From positions 1 to 35,878 of the forward strand of contig CAUJDW010000106.1 in NCBI GenBank assembly GCA_963169455.1: a DNA stretch of 35,878 nucleotides, in the 5' to 3' direction. This document shows positions 17,018 through 25,619 of the stretch, in pieces (the stretch's first letter is position 1; every line of letters starts with the position of its first letter). The notes beneath the pieces are model-generated. The model saw only the letters and a program-made list of their open reading frames with translations, was not told where the DNA came from and did not search any database. This DNA comes from Bacteroidota bacterium (GTDB lineage: Bacteria; Bacteroidota; Bacteroidia; Chitinophagales; Saprospiraceae). A program made the translations under genes and the position numbers.

Positions 17018-18496
17018 TTAATACTTCCAGCCGTCGCGGTACTCCCGCTTGATGTATGATTCGGCGGCAGCTTTGGCGTTGATGGTGGCGAACTTGGTGT
17101 CGAAGTGCGGATGGCCATCGATCACGGTGAACTTGTCGGTGGTGACGACGCGGACTTCATCCGAATCGCTGATGTTCTTGATCCGCATGTTGGGGCCGTC
17201 CCATTCCAGTTTGCGCTTCAGGTCCTGCAGGCGGATGGCCAGGTTGCCCATCACGACCACCTCGTTGAGCGGGCCGGAGTATCCGAAGTGGGAAGAAGCC
17301 TCCGTCCGGTTCTCCTTGGACTCTTTGCTGGCCCGCACCCAATCCATCTCGTGGCTGGTCGTCACGCGGCGGAGTTCGTTCGTAGCCTTTGGCGGATTGT
17401 TCTCGCGGCCCACGATGTAGGGGTCGCGGGCGTACGTGCTGCAAATCAGGACGCCTTTGGAGCCGACGAACATGGCGCCGCCGCCGTCGTCGCCCAGTAT
17501 TTTCCCATCCGGGATGCCTGCGGGCCGGTCGGGGAGCAAGCCGCCGTCGTACCAGGTGAACTTCACCGCCGGCATTTCCACTTTACCCTTCTTCGGGCGT
17601 GCCGGGAAGTAGTAGGTGACTATTTCAGCCCTGGGCGCGCTTTCGGTATTGACCTGCGAAGAGCTGCCTTCGAAGGCCGTGGGGTGGCCCAGTTCGAGGG
17701 CTTTGAATACCGGGTCGATGATGTGGCAGCCCATATCGCCAAGGGCGCCGGTGCCGAAGTCCCACCAGGCACGCCAGTTCCAGGGGGTATAAGCCGGGTG
17801 GTAGGGGCGCCAGGGCGCCGGGCCGATGAACAGGTCCCAGTCCAGGGTAGGCGGCGTGGATGGAGTGTCGGTAGGCCGCTCCAGCCCCTGCGGCCAGATA
17901 GGCCGGTTGGTCCAGGCATGGACTTCACGGACTTCCCCGATCTCGCCGTTCCATATCCATTCGCAGACCAGGCGGATACCATCGCCGGAGTTGCCCTGGT
18001 TGCCCATCTGCGTGGCCACGCCTGCCGTTTTGGCCAGCATGGCCAGCTGCCGGGATTCGTAAACCGAATGGGTCAGCGGCTTCTGCACGTAAACGTGCTT
18101 CCCGGCCCGAATGGAATCCGCAGCCACCACGTAGTGGGTGTGGTCGGGAGTGCCGACGACAACGGCGTCGATGTCTTTCCCCATCTTATCCAGCATGCGG
18201 CGATAGTCTTTGAATTTCTGCGCATCCGGATAGTCGTTGAACGTATTGGCTGCATACCTCCAGTCCACATCGCAGAGGGCAACGATGTTTTCGGAAGCCA
18301 TGTTTCGCAGGTTGATACGGCCGATGCCGCCGACCCCAACCCCCGCAATGTTCAGCCTGTCACTGGGAACCAGATGGCCCAGGCCGGACACTACAGAGCT
18401 GGGTACGATAGTGAATCCCGCGGCTACGATGCCGGTTTGGCGGATAAATGACCGCCGGCTGATTCCGGAACTATCCTTCTTGCTTTGTTTCTTCAT
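17018..18496 (-). CDS. Gfo/Idh/MocA-family oxidoreductase with Tat signal
   Basis: This 492-residue protein has a twin-arginine signal I-S-R-R-S-F-I-R-Q near residues 12-20, so it should be exported folded with bound NAD(P). The Rossmann motif is G-V-G-V-G-G-I-G-R, followed by A-L-C-D-V-D, V-V-V-G-T-P-D-H-T-H and a K-P-L-T motif (V-Y-V-Q-K-P-L). It likely oxidises or reduces a sugar ring carbon in the periplasm. The downstream DUF1080 gene, 63 bp away on the same strand, and the upstream sugar porter form a probable glycan-use unit. The usual E before K-P is Q here, which is common in this exported subgroup. Confidence 0.92.
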   Translation of the reverse strand: MKKQSKKDSSGISRRSFIRQTGIVAAGFTIVPSSVVSGLGHLVPSDRLNIAGVGVGGIGRINLRNMASENIVALCDVDWRYAANTFNDYPDAQKFKDYRRMLDKMGKDIDAVVVGTPDHTHYVVAADSIRAGKHVYVQKPLTHSVYESRQLAMLAKTAGVATQMGNQGNSGDGIRLVCEWIWNGEIGEVREVHAWTNRPIWPQGLERPTDTPSTPPTLDWDLFIGPAPWRPYHPAYTPWNWRAWWDFGTGALGDMGCHIIDPVFKALELGHPTAFEGSSSQVNTESAPRAEIVTYYFPARPKKGKVEMPAVKFTWYDGGLLPDRPAGIPDGKILGDDGGGAMFVGSKGVLICSTYARDPYIVGRENNPPKATNELRRVTTSHEMDWVRASKESKENRTEASSHFGYSGPLNEVVVMGNLAIRLQDLKRKLEWDGPNMRIKNISDSDEVRVVTTDKFTVIDGHPHFDTKFATINAKAAAESYIKREYRDGWKY

Positions 18497-18785
18497 TGTT
18501 ATTCAGGTTTAAGTTTTGGAATATCAAAGTGCGGTTTTTTGGCGGTGCGATTCCAGGGGAAAACGCCGGCTCCGGCGCTTCCGGGATATTCGGAAATTCC
18601 ATGCGCCCGCGCCGGCCTTCAGGGGCCGGGCCGGAAAGGATTGGAAATATAATAAAAATTCAGAGAGCCGCCACCACGGCTGCGGCAAACTTTTTGATGC
18701 CCGCCATGAAAGCAGCGATGAGCAACTGATGGCTGCTCTACTGTCAGCATCTGTTTTGAAAATTTGAGCAGGCCCCGGTGTAAGC
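18497..18785. other. Intergenic gap with possible terminator
   Basis: This 289-bp gap separates the sugar porter and the Gfo/Idh gene on the minus strand. A modest hairpin (AGCCG, CCACCA, CGGCT at about 18668-18683) is followed on the minus strand by an A/T-rich stretch and could end porter transcription. No gene and no clear promoter were seen. Confidence 0.4.
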
Positions 18786-20192
18786 TTATATTTTTCCGTA
18801 TTTCTCCTCCCAGATGTGCTCGATCTGTTCCAGCGAATGGCCCTTGGTTTCCGGAATATATTTCCGGGTAAACCAGATGATCATTGCAATGAATGCAATG
18901 AAAATAAAGTAGGGCAGAGAACCATTCCAGAAACCGCTGACGTTGGCTTCGCTTTCCACCACCATGGGAAAGGTTTGGGACACCAGATAGTTGGAACCCC
19001 ACTGCACGGCTACGGCAATCGACATGGCGATGCTCCGGATGGAGTTGGGGAACATTTCCGCCAGGATCACCCAGACGATGGGCCCCATCGACATAGCGAA
19101 GGAACCGATGAAAACCAAAATGCCGATCAGGGACAGAAGGCTGACCTTATCGGCCATCAGCGTGGAGCCCAGCATCAGAAAGCCGATGAGCATGCCCACC
19201 GAACCGGATATGACCAGCGGTTTGCGGCCCCATTTGTCAACGGTGTACATGGCCAGAAATGTAAAGGCAACGTTCACCCCCGCCAGGAGCACCTGCTGGG
19301 CCAGAACATCCTCCTGCCCAAAACCCAGCGCTTTTTCAAAAATGTCCGCTCCATAATACAACACGGCGTTGATGCCCGTAAACTGCTGCAGGGCGGATAA
19401 AGCCGAGCCGATCAGGACAATGGGGAGGATAGACTTCCTCAATATGTCTTTCAAAGGCAAACCGCCGCTCTCCTCCCGGATGGACTGGCGGATTTCCTTC
19501 ATTTCACTTTCCGCCATCTCCGTGCCGTGCACTTTGACAAGCACGTCCCAGGCCTGTTGCTCCCGCCCCTTGAGCATCAGCCAGCGGGGGCTTTTGGGTA
19601 CAAAAAAAAGCAGGAAAAAGAAAAGTAAACAAGGCGCCAGCTCCGACCAGAACATCCATCGCCAGCCCCGGCTGACGTTGTAGGCCTCCTCCTGGCCCTG
19701 CCCGATGAAATAGGTCACCAGGAATACGATGAAAAAGCCGAGTACAATGGCCATTTGATAATAAGTGACCATCTTGCCCCGAATCGCCGCCGGGCTGAGC
19801 TCGGCGATATAAGTCGGCGCGTTCATGGAAGCCAGGCCGATGCCGACACCGCCTATCAACCGGAAAATGACCAGCAGGGTCACCGATTCCGGCAGAGGCG
19901 CCGGCAATCCCGAACCCCAGGCGGAAACCGTAAACAGCAGAGCGGAAATCAAAAGGGAATACTTTCGCCCATATTGCCTGCTCACAGGGCCTGATATCAG
20001 GGCGCCGACGAAACACCCCAGCAAGGCGCTGCCTACTACCCAGCCCTTCAGGGCGGCGGAAAGGTCAAAATATTTGCTGAAATAAAACTGCGTGCCATTG
20101 ATCACACCCGTATCATACCCGAACAAAAGGCCGCCAAGCGCAGCAATGCTGGCGATCATGGCCAAATAAAACTGATTTTTTGATTTTGACAT
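18786..20192 (-). CDS. Sugar porter family MFS transporter
   Basis: This 468-residue inner-membrane protein has 12 predicted membrane segments and typical sugar porter signatures: G-Y-D-T-G-V-I-N-G near residue 25, R-Q-Y-G-R-K-Y in the first loop, R-x-I-G-G-V-G-I-G, P-K-S-P-R-W-L-M before the central loop, Q-Q-F-T-G-I-N-A-V-L-Y-Y-G in segment 7, D-K-W-G-R-K, and a terminal P-E-T-K-G. It probably imports a monosaccharide with protons, in the style of XylE or GalP. A Shine-Dalgarno-like AAGAGGA precedes the ATG, unusual in this window. Two palindromes lie upstream (20243-20261 and 20313-20327). Confidence 0.93.
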   Translation of the reverse strand: MSKSKNQFYLAMIASIAALGGLLFGYDTGVINGTQFYFSKYFDLSAALKGWVVGSALLGCFVGALISGPVSRQYGRKYSLLISALLFTVSAWGSGLPAPLPESVTLLVIFRLIGGVGIGLASMNAPTYIAELSPAAIRGKMVTYYQMAIVLGFFIVFLVTYFIGQGQEEAYNVSRGWRWMFWSELAPCLLFFFLLFFVPKSPRWLMLKGREQQAWDVLVKVHGTEMAESEMKEIRQSIREESGGLPLKDILRKSILPIVLIGSALSALQQFTGINAVLYYGADIFEKALGFGQEDVLAQQVLLAGVNVAFTFLAMYTVDKWGRKPLVISGSVGMLIGFLMLGSTLMADKVSLLSLIGILVFIGSFAMSMGPIVWVILAEMFPNSIRSIAMSIAVAVQWGSNYLVSQTFPMVVESEANVSGFWNGSLPYFIFIAFIAMIIWFTRKYIPETKGHSLEQIEHIWEEKYGKI

Positions 20193-20242
20193 ATCCTCTT
20201 ATGTTTAAAGTTGTGAAGCCTTTTCGTTTCGTTTCGAACCGG

Positions 20243-20261
20243 CGGAAGAGCCGCTCTTCCG
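20243..20261. repeat. Perfect 8-bp hairpin in the porter leader
   Basis: CGGAAGAG, loop CCG, CTCTTCCG, flanked on both sides by GTTTCG-type sequence. It lies about 50-70 bp before the porter ATG and could form in the mRNA leader. The role is unknown. Confidence 0.55.
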
Positions 20262-20312
20262 TTTCGTTTTGCTCATGGTTACAAATATCCCTTTCCACTT
20301 CAAAAAATTCAT

Positions 20313-20327
20313 AATCTTCAGAAGATT
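20313..20327. promoter_or_regulatory. Symmetric 15-bp site, candidate operator of the sugar porter
   Basis: AATCTTC and GAAGATT are perfect inverted copies around a central A, about 120 bp before the porter start. On the plus strand a T-run follows, so a terminator for unseen plus-strand transcription is the alternative. Operator function is inference. Confidence 0.3.
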
Positions 20328-20610
20328 TTTTTACGAATTCACTCAAAAAACCATTTTTATTGGCATTTCCCAGGCGTAAAGCAGAGGGCATAGAGCAGAG
20401 AGGGGCAACCTGTAATCTTTTAACTTGTAATAACTAATTAGGACTCCCTGGCGGCCTTATCCGGAACGCGGGCCTGCGCCCAGCAAAATGATAATCAAGG
20501 CGCTATTTGGTAGTTTTTTCTTACCGCAGAGGCTTAGCCCTAACCTGGAGCCTGCCCCCCTCAGGCGCTGCCTATACAGAATTACTGCCCACTATACTGG
20601 CGCAGGGAGC

Positions 20611-21144
20611 TTAGCCATACATCTGCCTGTACCGCTCCCTCGTCAGCACCCAGCGCTTTACCGGCTGCTCGAAATTGATGGAGCCCGGCGTCGTGATGTA
20701 TTCCTTTTCCAGTTCAAACCCCAGTTTTTCCAGGGTTTTGTTCGGCGCCGGATTCAGGGCGTAGGGTTCACAAACCAGCATTTTCAGCTGGAGCTTTTCG
20801 AAAAAGTGCGGCAGGGCCATTTTCACCAGTTCCACCCCCAGCCCCTTCCTCCTGAACCGCGCATCCCAGATGTGCAGGTGAATATGGGCATAGTCCCCGA
20901 AAAATGTCGGGTTGGTGTTGGTGTGCCCGATTGGCTGCTTGTCCGCCAGCCAGATCAGGGCAAACGACCGGCGTTGGGCCAGGGGAGTTTCCATCTGCTC
21001 CTGCAGCATCCGAACGAACCCGGCCTTGTCCGGCATCTTTTTCACATCTACCCCCATGCCCTGGAGGAATTCCGGCCCGGCGGTGAACCAGTACGCGGCG
21101 AGCAGGGGGATATCTTCTGTTTGTAATTCCCGGATGGAAAGCAT
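20611..21144 (-). CDS. GNAT-family N-acetyltransferase
   Basis: This 177-residue protein has the GNAT fold: an N-terminal L-S-I-R-E-L-Q-T-E-D-I-P-L-L-A-A-Y-W, a central I-H-L-H-I-W-D-A-R-F-R-R-K-G-L-G-V-E-L-V that matches the acetyl-CoA pyrophosphate loop (R-x-x-G-x-G-x-x-L), and N-K-T-L-E-K-L-G-F-E near the end. It probably transfers an acetyl group from acetyl-CoA to a small molecule or peptide amine. The RimJ-like layout is suggestive, but the substrate is unknown. The start at 21144 is chosen because the canonical N-terminal strand begins there and a large palindrome occupies the upstream DNA. Confidence 0.85.
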   Translation of the reverse strand: MLSIRELQTEDIPLLAAYWFTAGPEFLQGMGVDVKKMPDKAGFVRMLQEQMETPLAQRRSFALIWLADKQPIGHTNTNPTFFGDYAHIHLHIWDARFRRKGLGVELVKMALPHFFEKLQLKMLVCEPYALNPAPNKTLEKLGFELEKEYITTPGSINFEQPVKRWVLTRERYRQMYG

Positions 21145-21160
21145 TTGTTTTCTGTTTGTA

Positions 21161-21214
21161 AAGCCACGGGGCGGCCCGCCTTGATTTTGCCGGCGTTCGG
21201 CCGCCCCGTGGCTT
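21161..21214. repeat. Palindromic element, perfect 16-bp stem with 22-nt loop (copy 2)
   Basis: AAGCCACGGGGCGGCC (21161-21176) and GGCCGCCCCGTGGCTT (21199-21214) are perfect inverted copies around a 22-nt loop. The stem core and the loop length match the element at 1099-1150. It lies between the T9SS protein gene ending at 21266 and the GNAT gene starting at 21144, both minus strand, and could also attenuate read-through. There is no U-tract. Confidence 0.8.
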
Positions 21215-21265
21215 GTCCGCGATATGAGCAATTACCGGGCTACGATGGCAAATGCCAAAAACCTG

Positions 21266-22579
21266 TTACCGTTGAGTATGATCCTGCTTCACAAACGTCA
21301 GCACTTTCACCCTTTGCCCCCTGCTTTCCACCACTACCCGGTACAAACCCGGCTGCAGCCCGGAAACATCCATCGCCCAGGCGCCGGCCGGGGCCTGATC
21401 GAAGGGCTGCCGCAGCAGGGCCTGCCCCAGGGTATTGAAAAGGCTCAACGCCACGGCTTTCCCCTCCAGTTCGCCGAACTCCAGAAACAACACCTCACTG
21501 GCCGGTGAGGGGTAGGCTTTCAGGCCCTCTGGAGCCGAAGCTTCCCCGGCGCTGTTGACCAGGGCGTTCACTTCCTGGCAAACCGTGCTTTGCCCGGCCA
21601 GGTTCGATACCGTCAGGCAGGCGTTGTACAGGCCGCCCTCCGGATAGGTGTGCAGCGGGTTCTGCTCACTGCTCGTCGCGCCGTCGCCAAAGTTCCAGGC
21701 CCATTCCGAAGGCTGGTTCTCCGACTCATCGGTAAATTGCACCAGGGCATTGTCAATGATTTCAACCGAAAAAGCAGCCAGGGGCGGCAGGAGTTCTTCG
21801 GTAAAACCCGACAGGTATGTGGCCTCCAGGGCCTCCCCCTGCGGGTTGAAGTCGATCGACAAGGCCGTGCCGCGCCCGTCACCGGCCCACCACTGATAGG
21901 TAATGATCGTATCAATGGACGATTCGAAGGGCGTCCATGAACCGAAAAATTTCACCTCGATGACCGTCTCATTGATCGTCTCCAACCGCTGGCGCAGGGT
22001 TTCATAGGTGGCGCCGGGCAGGGCCAGGGCCCCGGCGCCATCGATCTCTGCCGACTGCGTACTGTTGGACATCACCCGGACCGAGTCGATCAGAGGATTG
22101 ATCACCGAGCCGTCGAGTTGAAGTTCGAAACCGAAACTGTTGTTGAAGGTGCTGCCATAAGCAGCCGGCAAAGGAAGCAATTGCTGGGGCGGGTCAAAAT
22201 TCAGGATGACGGGGTCAACCCCTTCCACCAGGGACGCCGAACCGCCAAGAGCGAGCAGGGCATCGGCGGTTACCTGGGCGTAGCTGTAAAAATCATTGGC
22301 GCTTTTAAAGGCAAAGGTGGCTTCGGGAAAGCTGGCCCCGTTGGGCGTTTCCACGGGGTTAACCACCAGGTTGGCCGTGCTCTCCTGGCCGGCCAGCATG
22401 GAAAAATCCCAGCTCTGGTTTATCCCCCCCGGGCCCGGCTGAAGGCCCGCCACAAGGGTATCGGTGCTGGTGGTAAGGGCCGCGCCGAAAGGGGGGACGT
22501 CCGAGGCGTCGATGACGATCTGCGCCCCGAGCAGGAAGGGAAAAAGCAAGCTTAAAAGAAATAGTAAGCGAAATGCCAT
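21266..22579 (-). CDS. Secreted PKD-domain protein with T9SS type A sorting domain
   Basis: This 437-residue protein has a signal peptide (M-A-F-R-L-L-F-L-L-S-L-L-F-P-F-L-L-G-A-Q). An N-terminal region of about 250 residues has no family I recognise. A PKD domain near 260-330 follows (F-T-D-E-S, W-A-W-N-F-G-D-G-A-T-S-S-E-Q-N-P-L-H-T-Y). The C-terminal T9SS type A tail is Y-P-S-P-A-S-E-V-L-F-L-E-F, L-F-N-T-L-G-Q-A-L and L-Q-P-G-L-Y-R-V-V-V. It should be secreted and probably surface-attached. The ATG at 22579 replaces an upstream TTG. The gene lies downstream of another T9SS cargo gene with a MITE-like palindrome between them. Confidence 0.88.
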   Translation of the reverse strand: MAFRLLFLLSLLFPFLLGAQIVIDASDVPPFGAALTTSTDTLVAGLQPGPGGINQSWDFSMLAGQESTANLVVNPVETPNGASFPEATFAFKSANDFYSYAQVTADALLALGGSASLVEGVDPVILNFDPPQQLLPLPAAYGSTFNNSFGFELQLDGSVINPLIDSVRVMSNSTQSAEIDGAGALALPGATYETLRQRLETINETVIEVKFFGSWTPFESSIDTIITYQWWAGDGRGTALSIDFNPQGEALEATYLSGFTEELLPPLAAFSVEIIDNALVQFTDESENQPSEWAWNFGDGATSSEQNPLHTYPEGGLYNACLTVSNLAGQSTVCQEVNALVNSAGEASAPEGLKAYPSPASEVLFLEFGELEGKAVALSLFNTLGQALLRQPFDQAPAGAWAMDVSGLQPGLYRVVVESRGQRVKVLTFVKQDHTQR

Positions 22580-22613
22580 ATTCAAATAAATTTATTGTGA
22601 CATAAACAAATGT

Positions 22614-22741
22614 TAAGTAGTTGGACACATTTAGCAGAACAATATAACAATCCAACAATATAACCCTGGCCCCGGGAACAATGCTATTGACGCCGTATTT
22701 CCGAAGCAGTATGAGTTACAATAAATGTGTCCAACTACTTA
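22614..22741. mobile_element. MITE-like 128-bp element with perfect 20-bp terminal inverted repeats
   Basis: TTAAGTAGTTGGACACATTT continues to 22633, and its perfect inverted copy spans 22722-22741, giving 20-bp arms around 88 bp of A/T-rich sequence. TA lies at the outer end of each arm, as expected for a TA target duplication of IS630/Tc1-mariner-type elements. No transposase is present. The right end contains the TAA stop codon (22741-22739) of the upstream T9SS gene. A terminator for that gene is an alternative, but the long loop argues against it. Confidence 0.6.
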
Positions 22742-25291
22742 CCTCAGCAGGCTCACCGCTCCCGAAAACACCTCGCGTATCTGCCCGATGAACTCGATCT
22801 CCGCCTTCCACATGTAGAGCCCCGCAACCGCCGGGCCCGATTCCGTGCGCCCGTCCCACCCCCCCTGCGCTTCATTGAGGGCGGAACTGCCGGAGCGGAA
22901 CACCAGCCCGCCCCAACGGCCGTAAACCTCCAGGCTGCGGAGAATGCCAAAATCGGGGCTTTGAAGGTAAAAGTAATCATTGCGCCCATCTCCGTTAGGG
23001 GAAAAAGCGGTGGGCGCGTAAATCCGGCGCGATTTGTCGACCAGAATGACAACCTGGGCTGTATCGGCGCATACGCCATTGGAAACCCGCAGGGTGTAAG
23101 CCACGTGATCCAGCGGCATGGCAATGGGCGCCGGGCAGCCGAGGCAGGACAGGGAATTGCCCGGGGGGTCGCTCCATTCGATATCCAGGGTGTTCCCGGC
23201 ATTGATAATGAGGGGTTCGAGCTGATGCTGCTCGCCCAGGTGTATCTTCACTTTTTCCTCGGAAAAGCGGGCGTCTATAAAATCTCCTTCGCGCACCTCA
23301 AAGAATACAAAAGACGGCCGGCAACCGTCGTACACGGCCAGCCGGTACCGCCCGGGAGCGTTGACTGTGAGGCGGGCTCCCGTGGATCCATCTTCCCACA
23401 GATGGTTCGTCCCGTAAGGGCTGCCGTCCAGCACAATGGGCCTGCCGTTACAAAGGGTTTGTTCGGCATAAGCCGTATCGGAATCTACCCCAAAGACGGT
23501 GAGGGAAGTGCTGTCCACCTGAGGCGTCCGGGGGTCGTCCGACAGGCGAACCCGGCCGAGGGCGGGCGGCAGATTGTCCAGAACGGCCCGGTTGCGGTAT
23601 ATGCCCGGCCCCACATCCCCAACCGACACCAGCACATCGATGGAGTCCTGCCCCGGCGGAAGGGCCAGCCCTTCGAGGCGGAGGATGCCTGGCGGCGTCG
23701 CGGGCGCCATGGCGCCGCCAAAGGGGTTGCGCAGCACCTCCACCACACTCATGCCTTCCGGCAGGGTGTCCGCCAGGGTGGCGCCGGGCCGCTCCAGGCC
23801 CGAGTCGTTTTCGATCGCGTACCGGAAAATAACTTCATTGCAGGGAAAGGTTTCCTCCGGCAGGATCTGGTGCGCCAACTCGATGGTGTAAGGGCAGGAA
23901 GCGACGGTCACTTCATAACTTACGAAGATGGACTGGCAGCCACTCACGGCTTCGAGGGTGTACAGGCCCTGCTCCGTGACAGCCTTTTGCGGGCTGCTCG
24001 AACCGTCGTTCCAGCGCAGGTTGCTGCCAAACTCGCCGGCATCCAGGACGGTGCTCTGCCCCAGGCACAAAAAGCGTTCGAAAAACAGGCTGTCTTCCGC
24101 GATCCGGTTCACGGACAAGGCGGTGCTGTCCTGCGCCGCCAGGGTGGAAGGGTCGTCCGAAAGGCGGGTAGTTCCCAGGCTTTCGGGCAGCCCGCTCAGC
24201 CAGGCCTGGCTCCTGTAGCCGCCGCCGGCGATATCACCGGCCTCCGCCCTGATAATGATGCTGTCCACACCCCTGGGGACGGACATGTTTTCCAGGCGGA
24301 ACACATCGGCAGGGGCGGCGGGGGCGGCGATCCCGCCGAAGGGGTTGCGCACCACTTCCAGAAAGGAAAAACCCGGCGGCAGCACATGCTCCAGCACGAC
24401 GCCCGTCAGCACTCCCGCGCCATTGCCCAGGGTGTAGGTGAATTCCACCTCGCTGCAGGGGAAAATGGCCGCAGGCGACACGCGGTTTTCGAGCCCTGCC
24501 GAATAAGGGCAGGAGGCCATGTCGGCAATGGGGTACACCGGCCCTGTTTGCCGGCGCGCCTCCCGGCCGGTGGCCTTGTCGATGGAAAAAAGCGCGCTGG
24601 CGACACCGAACGCGGTAGAGCCGTATGCGAACAGGCGCCCGAAAGAGTCAAAAAACAGGCCCTGAACATCATTCTGTGCGTCGAGTTCCACCCCGGGCGG
24701 CGCCACAGCGCCCGTAGAAGGGTTGATGGTAATGATGCGGCGGTTGTTGGCGTCGTAGGCATACAAAACCCCTGTAAAGGGGTCGTAGGCCATGTCGGGA
24801 ATATCGAGCCCGCCGGGCAGCGCGACGGTTTGCACGTTCAGGCCCGGCCCTTCCAGCCCGACCCGGAACAGGGCCTGAGCCAGGCCGCCGGCCGACCCTA
24901 CAAGCGTCAGGTATTGCCCGTCGGGGCTTATGTCGCCGGCGAGGTATTGCAGGCCCGGATTGAGGGCCGGAGCGCCAAGGCTTTCTACGGCGCCGCCGGC
25001 GCCGATCCGGTAAAGCTGCTGCCCGCCCTGGCCGATTCCGTACAGAAAGCGGTCTGTGCTGCGGAAAGCAAGCGCGTTGAGGGGCTCCGGGAGGCTGGCT
25101 GTGAGGGGTGTAAAGGAAAGGGCGTTATTGGCAGGGTTTATTTCCAGCACCGACAGCCCGGGTGACAAGCCGGAAAGCATAAAAACCTGGCCTTCACAGG
25201 AAAAAGGCTCCTGGCCCGCAAGCGGCAGCCGGAGCCACAACAGGGCATACAGGAAAAACAGGATGGCGAAAAATTTATACCCCCGGCTCAT
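22739..25291 (-). CDS. Large secreted protein with T9SS type B (gliding-motility-type) C-terminal domain
   Basis: This 850-residue protein has a signal peptide (M-S-R-G-Y-K-F-F-A-I-L-F-F-L-Y, cleavage near L-A-G-Q). An N-terminal six-bladed-like region reads as repeated short units (residues of about 40-265). Two DUF11-like duplicates follow, marked by F-P-C-S-E-V-E-F-T-Y-T-L and F-P-C-N-E-V-I-F-R-Y-A-I, each with a V-L-R-N-P-F-G-G or V-V-R-N-P-F-G-G motif and a downstream L-S-D-D-P. It ends with the type B sorting tail: Y-A-P-T-A-F-S-P-N-G-D-G-R-N-D-Y-F, V-Y-G-R-W-G-G-L-V-F, and W-D-G-R-T, G-L-Y-M-W-K. A surface or matrix role is inferred. Confidence 0.9.
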   Translation of the reverse strand: MSRGYKFFAILFFLYALLWLRLPLAGQEPFSCEGQVFMLSGLSPGLSVLEINPANNALSFTPLTASLPEPLNALAFRSTDRFLYGIGQGGQQLYRIGAGGAVESLGAPALNPGLQYLAGDISPDGQYLTLVGSAGGLAQALFRVGLEGPGLNVQTVALPGGLDIPDMAYDPFTGVLYAYDANNRRIITINPSTGAVAPPGVELDAQNDVQGLFFDSFGRLFAYGSTAFGVASALFSIDKATGREARRQTGPVYPIADMASCPYSAGLENRVSPAAIFPCSEVEFTYTLGNGAGVLTGVVLEHVLPPGFSFLEVVRNPFGGIAAPAAPADVFRLENMSVPRGVDSIIIRAEAGDIAGGGYRSQAWLSGLPESLGTTRLSDDPSTLAAQDSTALSVNRIAEDSLFFERFLCLGQSTVLDAGEFGSNLRWNDGSSSPQKAVTEQGLYTLEAVSGCQSIFVSYEVTVASCPYTIELAHQILPEETFPCNEVIFRYAIENDSGLERPGATLADTLPEGMSVVEVLRNPFGGAMAPATPPGILRLEGLALPPGQDSIDVLVSVGDVGPGIYRNRAVLDNLPPALGRVRLSDDPRTPQVDSTSLTVFGVDSDTAYAEQTLCNGRPIVLDGSPYGTNHLWEDGSTGARLTVNAPGRYRLAVYDGCRPSFVFFEVREGDFIDARFSEEKVKIHLGEQHQLEPLIINAGNTLDIEWSDPPGNSLSCLGCPAPIAMPLDHVAYTLRVSNGVCADTAQVVILVDKSRRIYAPTAFSPNGDGRNDYFYLQSPDFGILRSLEVYGRWGGLVFRSGSSALNEAQGGWDGRTESGPAVAGLYMWKAEIEFIGQIREVFSGAVSLLR

Positions 25292-25300
25292 TGTTCAATA

Positions 25301-25316
25301 TAATTTTGTAACTTTA
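25301..25316 (+). promoter_or_regulatory. -7 candidates for the GlsB-type gene
   Basis: TAATTTTG (25301-25308) is an exact TAnnTTTG match, and TAACTTTA (25309-25316) is a second near match, about 50-60 bp before the ATG at 25364. Neither has a TTG at the expected -33 distance. The 72-bp gap is divergent, so it must also hold the promoter of the large T9SS gene. Confidence 0.4.
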
Positions 25317-25363
25317 AGCCTTAACGGTAATTAATTTGTTTTTTACGAAAAAACCAACTGTCC

Positions 25364-25615
25364 ATGGAACTTCTTTACACCCTCGTCATCGGCGCCATCG
25401 CAGGCTGGCTGGCCGGCCAAATCATGAAAGGCGGCGGCTTCGGGCTGCTGTGGAACATCATCATCGGCATCGCAGGCTCCTTCGTCGGCGGATGGCTGCT
25501 GGGCAAACTCGGGGTATCCATAAAACTGGGCAGCCCTACCGTCAGCCTCATCCTCACCAGCGTGATCGGAGCAGTAGTCATCCTGTTCATCGCCGGGCTG
25601 TTTAAAAAACGCTAG
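25364..25615 (+). CDS. GlsB/YeaQ/YmgE-family small membrane protein (transglycosylase-associated)
   Basis: This 83-residue protein has three hydrophobic segments with glycine-rich turns: G-A-I-A-G-W-L-A-G-Q-I-M-K-G-G-G-F-G, then I-I-I-G-I-A-G-S-F-V-G-G-W-L-L-G, then a C-terminal segment ending F-K-K-R. These are the family signatures. Members are stress-induced inner-membrane proteins of unknown mechanism, and the name transglycosylase-associated is historical. It is convergent with the EEP gene, whose stop lies only 4 bp away, so both ends share a terminator region or run into each other. Confidence 0.92.
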   Translation: MELLYTLVIGAIAGWLAGQIMKGGGFGLLWNIIIGIAGSFVGGWLLGKLGVSIKLGSPTVSLILTSVIGAVVILFIAGLFKKR

Positions 25616-25619
25616 TGTT

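Larger units (their letters stand above)
20193..20610. other. Intergenic stretch upstream of the sugar porter
   Basis: This 418-bp gap has no gene. It holds a perfect 8-bp hairpin with GTTTCG-type flanks (20243-20261), a symmetric 15-bp AATCTTC-A-GAAGATT site (20313-20327), low-complexity CAACCTGTAATC sequence near 20405, and one half of a dispersed GGAACGCGGGCCTGCG repeat at about 20462 that also occurs near 30217 and 30350. Confidence 0.6.

Noticed and set aside
22614-22741. Simple transcription terminator for the T9SS type B gene
   Set aside because: The 88-nt loop and the absence of a U-tract make this less likely than a mobile element, although it is not excluded.
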